A stretch of 64,000 bases of DNA from Phaseolibacter flectens ATCC 12775 (GTDB taxonomy: Bacteria; Pseudomonadota; Gammaproteobacteria; Enterobacterales; Enterobacteriaceae): assembly GCF_000518745.1 (NCBI RefSeq), contig NZ_JAEE01000009.1, positions 1 through 64,000 on the forward strand, in the 5' to 3' direction. Numbering within the stretch: position 1 is the first letter of the stretch; each line of letters begins with the position of its first letter. Below the pieces are notes generated by a model. It ran no database searches and was not told the DNA's origin. It worked only from the letters and a program-made list of their open reading frames with translations. The translations under genes and the position numbers were made by a program. Shown piece by piece: positions 59,976 to 64,000 of this stretch.

Positions 59976-62309
59976 TTATTTTTTCTTACCTAATGCGGCG
60001 GCAAGGGCATCCTGCATGGCACTGTTCCCCTGACTTTGGCCACCATGATGGCGAGGAGACCCCTTGGGTTTTGCCGATTTTGTTTGGGTTGGAGGATTGC
60101 CAGTCTTGTCAGTCACGGATGAGGAGATGCCTACTGTCGTTTGCTCATTCAATCGCATGGTCAATGCGATGCGTTTGCGCTCACTATCTACCTCGAGCAC
60201 TTTGACTTTGACAATCTCTCCTGTGCGTACCACTTTATGCGGATCTTCAACAAATTTATCGGCCAGAGATGAAATGTGTACGAGTCCATCCTGATGCACG
60301 CCAATATCAACAAATGCACCAAAATTGGTGACATTGGTGACCGTCCCTTCTAAGATTAAGCCTGCGGTCAGATCGCTTATGGACTCTATGCCGTCAGCAA
60401 AGGTGGCCGTTTTAAATTCTGGCCTCGGATCGCGTCCCGGTTTTTCCAACTCTTTCAGAATATCGGTTATCGTCGGTAGTCCAAAACGGCTATCGATATA
60501 ATCGGTGGCTTTTAGACCTCGAATGGCTTCGCCATTACCCATTAAATCTGACAGAGTATGTTGGGTTGCCATCAGAATACGCTGCACGACGGGATAGGCT
60601 TCTGGGTGCACTGTTGAAGCATCAAGAGGATTGTCACCCTGATTGATCCGTAAGAATCCAGCACATTGTTCGAAGGCTTTGGGACCGAGCCTTGCCACGT
60701 CCAGCAGTTGTTTTCTATCACGGAAGCGTCCATGGGTATCACGCCAGTTAACAATATTTTGAGCGATGGTTTTGGATAAACCGGCGACTCGTGTTAAGAG
60801 GGCAACCGATGCGGTATTCAAATCGACCCCCACCGCGTTGACGCAATCCTCAACCACGGCATCGAGCTTTTGGGCTAACTGGCTTTGACTGACATCATGT
60901 TGATATTGGCCCACACCGATCGATTTTGGATCAATTTTTACCAGTTCAGCCAGCGGATCTTGTAGACGACGTGCAATTGACACGGCACCACGCAATGAGA
61001 CATCGAGATCAGGAAATTCTTGTGCAGCCAATTCAGATGCGGAATAGACGGATGCACCGGCTTCACTGACGATGACTTTTTGCGCACTGATAGCCGGGAA
61101 TTGTTTGACGACATCGGCAAAAAAACGCTCAGTTTCTCGCGAAGCCGTACCATTACCAATGGCTACCAGCTCAACTCGATGCTGGAGACAAAGTTCAGCA
61201 AGGATACTGGCTGCTTTAGCTGCTTGTCCTGTATGGGGGTAGACAGTGTGAGTGGCAACCAGCTTACCGGTAGCATCAACTACGGCCACTTTAACCCCTG
61301 TCCGCAAACCGGGATCCAAGCCCATAGTAGTACGTAAACCTGCAGGGGCTGCCATTAATAAATCGCTGAGATTGCGGGCAAAGACTTCAATGGCTTCCGT
61401 TTCTGCTCGTTCACGTAGCTGACCCATTAGCTCCGTTTCCATATGTAGCAGAATTTTAATTTTCCAAGTCCAGCTTATCACCGCTTTTCGCCAGCTATCA
61501 GCAGGGGCATTTTGGAGTTGTAAGCCCAAGTGTTGGCAGATCAGGGTTTCGCCGCGGCTTTCACGTGGGCATTGTTCATAACCGGGGTCAGGATCTAAGG
61601 CTAAATGCAGTATGCCTTCATTGCGACCGCGAAACATCGCTAAGGCACGATGAGAGGGGGTCGCAGCCAAGGGTTCATGATGATCAAAATAATCACGAAA
61701 TTTTGCCCCCTCTTGCTCTTTACCCTCTACAACTTTTGAGACCAGATGGGCATTCTTCCATAAATATTGACGTACTTTAGCCAATAAGCTGGCATCTTCT
61801 GCCAATCTCTCCATAATGATGTAACGCGCACTATCTAACACAGCTTTGATATCTGGCAGGTTTTTGCTTTGATCAATATAGCTTTTTGCCAATTGTTCAG
61901 GTTTCTGTTGTGGATCATGCCACAAGCTGTCAGCCAGAGGGGTGAGACCTGCCTCAATCGCAATTTGTCCCCGAGTCCGACGTTTCGGTTTGTAGGGTAG
62001 GTAAAGATCTTCTAATTCGGTTTTATTTTGAGTGGCCAGTAGTGCTTGAGCTAATGGCTCTGTCAATTTACCCTGCTCGTCGATGGATTTGATGATTGTC
62101 TGCCGACGGTCTTCAAGTTCTCGCAAATAGTTAAGACGTGTATCCAGTTGACGTAACTGAGTATCATCCAGCCCGCCAGTGACTTCTTTACGATAACGCG
62201 CGATGAATGGGACAGTATTCCCTTCATCAAGCAAGTGTACTGCCGCCGCGACCTGTTCGATTCGTGCATTTAGCTCATTGGCAATGATCTGATTAATTTG
62301 TTGTTTCAT
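59976..62309 (-). CDS. tex: RNA-binding transcriptional accessory protein Tex (YhgF)
   Basis: Conserved nucleic-acid-binding protein involved in transcription and stress tolerance, homologous to the core of Spt6. It is 777 aa (E. coli YhgF 773). N-terminal helical domain, YqgF-like domain ([18 protein letters not shown]), helix-hairpin-helix repeats ([16 protein letters not shown]) and a C-terminal S1 domain ([21 protein letters not shown]) followed by a basic, Gln-rich tail ending [12 protein letters not shown] use ATG 62309; a TTG ten codons upstream is possible. Confidence 0.95.
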   Translation of the reverse strand: MKQQINQIIANELNARIEQVAAAVHLLDEGNTVPFIARYRKEVTGGLDDTQLRQLDTRLNYLRELEDRRQTIIKSIDEQGKLTEPLAQALLATQNKTELEDLYLPYKPKRRTRGQIAIEAGLTPLADSLWHDPQQKPEQLAKSYIDQSKNLPDIKAVLDSARYIIMERLAEDASLLAKVRQYLWKNAHLVSKVVEGKEQEGAKFRDYFDHHEPLAATPSHRALAMFRGRNEGILHLALDPDPGYEQCPRESRGETLICQHLGLQLQNAPADSWRKAVISWTWKIKILLHMETELMGQLRERAETEAIEVFARNLSDLLMAAPAGLRTTMGLDPGLRTGVKVAVVDATGKLVATHTVYPHTGQAAKAASILAELCLQHRVELVAIGNGTASRETERFFADVVKQFPAISAQKVIVSEAGASVYSASELAAQEFPDLDVSLRGAVSIARRLQDPLAELVKIDPKSIGVGQYQHDVSQSQLAQKLDAVVEDCVNAVGVDLNTASVALLTRVAGLSKTIAQNIVNWRDTHGRFRDRKQLLDVARLGPKAFEQCAGFLRINQGDNPLDASTVHPEAYPVVQRILMATQHTLSDLMGNGEAIRGLKATDYIDSRFGLPTITDILKELEKPGRDPRPEFKTATFADGIESISDLTAGLILEGTVTNVTNFGAFVDIGVHQDGLVHISSLADKFVEDPHKVVRTGEIVKVKVLEVDSERKRIALTMRLNEQTTVGISSSVTDKTGNPPTQTKSAKPKGSPRHHGGQSQGNSAMQDALAAALGKKK

Positions 62310-62381
62310 ATTGTTAATTGTGTTCTTTTTATTACCCAAAAGATCGGTGTTGTCAGGCCTGATGATTGTCAGGGACTCACC

Positions 62382-62867
62382 CTAATTTGATTCTGCATCC
62401 GGATACTCAATGGAGATGATGGTCCAAGCCATGTTTCCCGAAGGGGTTGCGACAATTACCTCATCCCCGCATTGTTTTTTTAGTAGAGCCCGAGCCATAG
62501 GGGCATCGATAGAAATATGTGCGTTGTTGCCAAAGATCTCGTCATAGCCGACAATACGAAAGCATTTAATGATACCTTGTGCATTTTCAACGCTGACTTG
62601 CGCGCCGAAGAAAACTTTGCCTTGCTGTTGTGGTGAATAATCTACAATTTTAAGTGTTTCTAGGCTTTTACTGAGATAACGAACGCGACGATCGATTTCA
62701 CGCAGCCTTTTTTTATTATACTGATAATCAGCATTTTCACTACGGTCGCCGAGGCTTGCAGCCCAAGTCACCTTTTGGGTAACCTCCGGACGTTCCTTAC
62801 GCCATAATGTGTCCAGTTCATCTCGTAATTTTTGGTACCCTGCTCGAGTAATAAGTGGCGTTCTCAT
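62382..62867 (-). CDS. greB: Transcription elongation factor GreB
   Basis: Secondary-channel factor that stimulates cleavage of backtracked RNA in RNA polymerase. It is 161 aa (E. coli 158). The coiled-coil tip acidic residues lie in SLGDRSENADYQYNKKRLREID (partial), and the C-terminal FKBP-like domain follows. Divergent from ompR, with a 245-base spacer, as in E. coli, where greB lies between tex and ompR. Confidence 0.96.
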   Translation of the reverse strand: MRTPLITRAGYQKLRDELDTLWRKERPEVTQKVTWAASLGDRSENADYQYNKKRLREIDRRVRYLSKSLETLKIVDYSPQQQGKVFFGAQVSVENAQGIIKCFRIVGYDEIFGNNAHISIDAPMARALLKKQCGDEVIVATPSGNMAWTIISIEYPDAESN

Positions 62868-63112
62868 CGATACTCCTTACTGCGGTCATCAGGAAAGAAT
62901 ACCGTTGTTATCCATAGATAAACAGTCTACAAGTCTCTGAATCAGGCACAGTGTGATGTTAAATGGTGTCAAATTATACAAAAAGAAAGATAACAATCTG
63001 TTTTTTATCATTTGTAACAATTTTGCTGGAAAGATCGTTTAATAAAAATTGTCACCCTAGCCGATGTCTTGAACAATAACATGACGGCTATTTTGCCATT
63101 AGGAGCGAAAAG

Positions 63113-63832
63113 ATGCAGGAAAATTATAAGATACTGGTGGTTGATGATGATATGCGATTACGCTCACTGCTTGAGCGATACTTGACGGAACAAGGGTTTC
63201 AGGTTCGAAGTGTGGCCAATGCGGAACAGATGGATCGCTTGTTAACGCGAGAATCATTTCACCTGATGGTACTGGATCTGATGCTTCCTGGTGAAGATGG
63301 ATTATCCATTTGTCGGCGCCTGCGCAGCCAAAGTAATCCTATGCCGATTATTATGGTGACAGCGAAAGGCGAAGAAGTGGATCGCATTGTGGGATTAGAG
63401 ATTGGTGCTGATGACTATATCCCCAAGCCATTTAATCCGAGAGAACTCTTAGCCAGAATCAGGGCGGTATTACGTCGTCAATCCAGTGAACTCCCTGGCG
63501 CGCCGTCTCAAGAAGAAGCGGTGATCACTTTTGGTAAATTCCGGTTAAACTTGGGTACACGAGAAATGTTTCGTGATGAGGAATCGATGCCTTTAACCAG
63601 TGGTGAATTTGCCGTACTTAAAGCGTTGGTCAGTCATCCACGTGAGCCCTTATCGCGAGACAAATTAATGAACTTAGCGAGAGGCCGCGAATACAGTGCG
63701 ATGGAGCGTTCTATTGACGTACAAATTTCTCGTCTACGTCGGATGGTAGAAGAAGATCCCGCCCATCCTCGTTATATTCAGACTGTATGGGGGCTGGGCT
63801 ATGTCTTCGTCCCGGATGGCAGTAAGGCATGA
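63113..63832 (+). CDS. ompR: Osmolarity response regulator OmpR
   Basis: Response regulator of the EnvZ-OmpR system controlling porins. It is 239 aa, as in E. coli. Phospho-acceptor Asp55 (VLDLMLPGEDG), Lys105 region (DYIPKPFNPRE) and C-terminal winged helix (LTSGEFAVLKALVSHPREPL, ERSIDVQISRLRRMVEEDP). AGGAGC precedes ATG. The stop overlaps envZ by four bases. Confidence 0.98.
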   Translation: MQENYKILVVDDDMRLRSLLERYLTEQGFQVRSVANAEQMDRLLTRESFHLMVLDLMLPGEDGLSICRRLRSQSNPMPIIMVTAKGEEVDRIVGLEIGADDYIPKPFNPRELLARIRAVLRRQSSELPGAPSQEEAVITFGKFRLNLGTREMFRDEESMPLTSGEFAVLKALVSHPREPLSRDKLMNLARGREYSAMERSIDVQISRLRRMVEEDPAHPRYIQTVWGLGYVFVPDGSKA

Positions 63833-64000
63833 TAAGGTTACGCTTTTCACCACGCAGTGCGTTTGGACGAATGCTGATGTTGATTGTCACGCTTCTGTTG
63901 GTGAGTCTTATCACCACCTATTTGGTGGTGTTAAATTTTGCTATTTTGCCCAGTCTACAGCAGTTTAATAAGGTGCTGGCCTACGAAGTCCGTATGCTGA
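63829..64000 (+). CDS. envZ: Osmosensor histidine kinase EnvZ (5' end only)
   Basis: First 57 codons of the OmpR-partner kinase, cut by the window edge. The start MIRLRFSPRSAFGRMLMLIV, first membrane helix (about residues 16-35) and the periplasmic start NFAILPSLQQFNKVLAYEVRML fit EnvZ. ATGA overlap with ompR implies coupled translation. The kinase domains are outside the window. Confidence 0.93.
   Translation, partial: MIRLRFSPRSAFGRMLMLIVTLLLVSLITTYLVVLNFAILPSLQQFNKVLAYEVRML

Overview
The window is chromosomal DNA of a gammaproteobacterium of the order Enterobacterales. Nearly every housekeeping protein (DnaA, DnaN, GyrB, MnmE, YidC, FtsY, RpoH, OmpR) reads as a close E. coli relative, and long stretches keep E. 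coli gene order (mnmE-yidC-yidD-rnpA-rpmH-dnaA-dnaN-recF-gyrB-yidA; yhhL-rsmD-ftsYEX-rpoH; ugpBAECQ; gntR-gntK; glpEGR; nfuA-gntX-bioH; tex-greB-ompR-envZ). These blocks are joined in an order unlike E. coli. ibpA is single and has no ibpB, which points to a family outside Enterobacteriaceae/Erwiniaceae, for example Budviciaceae, Morganellaceae or Yersiniaceae; I cannot fix the genus.

Layout. 0-5.7 kb: a Csu-type (archaic) chaperone-usher pilus operon, visibly AT-rich, cut by the left edge. 5.9-10.6 kb: pstSCAB-phoU behind a textbook Pho box. 10.7-11.5 kb: an orphan protein with a CheD-like deamidase core. 11.9-13.3 kb: an nfeD-qmcA membrane pair. 13.3-24.9 kb: the mnmE/yidC/rnpA/rpmH and dnaA/dnaN/recF/gyrB divergent cluster plus yidA. 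25-29 kb: small envelope proteins (DUF1471, Bor-like and YidQ lipoproteins), YidR, and heat-regulated ibpA. 29-31.4 kb: FAH-family hydrolase, ghrB, tag. 32-34.4 kb: dnaT-dnaC, pptA, queH. 34.5-37.1 kb: hemB and proP. 37.6-44.8 kb: yhhQ, tusA, yhhN, yhhL, rsmD, ftsYEX, rpoH. 45-50 kb: the ugp glycerol-3-phosphate uptake operon. 50.4-52.9 kb: yhhW, gntR, gntK. 53.3-57 kb: glpD and glpEGR. 57-60 kb: nfuA, gntX, bioH and two small proteins. 60-64 kb: tex, greB, ompR and the start of envZ.

Themes. Phosphate supply appears twice (pst and ugp), glycerol-3-phosphate use twice (ugp and glp, with a perfect GlpR operator at glpD). The heat-shock sigma factor gene and a target with both a sigma-32-like promoter and a ROSE-like RNA thermometer (ibpA) are both present. 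Queuosine metabolism is represented by queH and by yhhQ, which carries a convincing preQ1-I riboswitch whose pseudoknot strand is the ribosome binding site.

Most notable: (1) GlpG has lost both catalytic dyad residues (S201D, H254N) while the rest of the rhomboid fold is kept, so it looks like a rhomboid pseudoprotease; (2) the orphan CheD-like protein keeps Thr/Cys/His of the deamidase site with no chemotaxis gene nearby; (3) the preQ1-I riboswitch; (4) a nearly exact 81-bp tandem repeat in the acidic domain of FtsY; (5) a decayed yhhA-like gene with three in-frame stops next to ugpQ. No tRNA, rRNA, CRISPR array, insertion sequence or prophage was seen.
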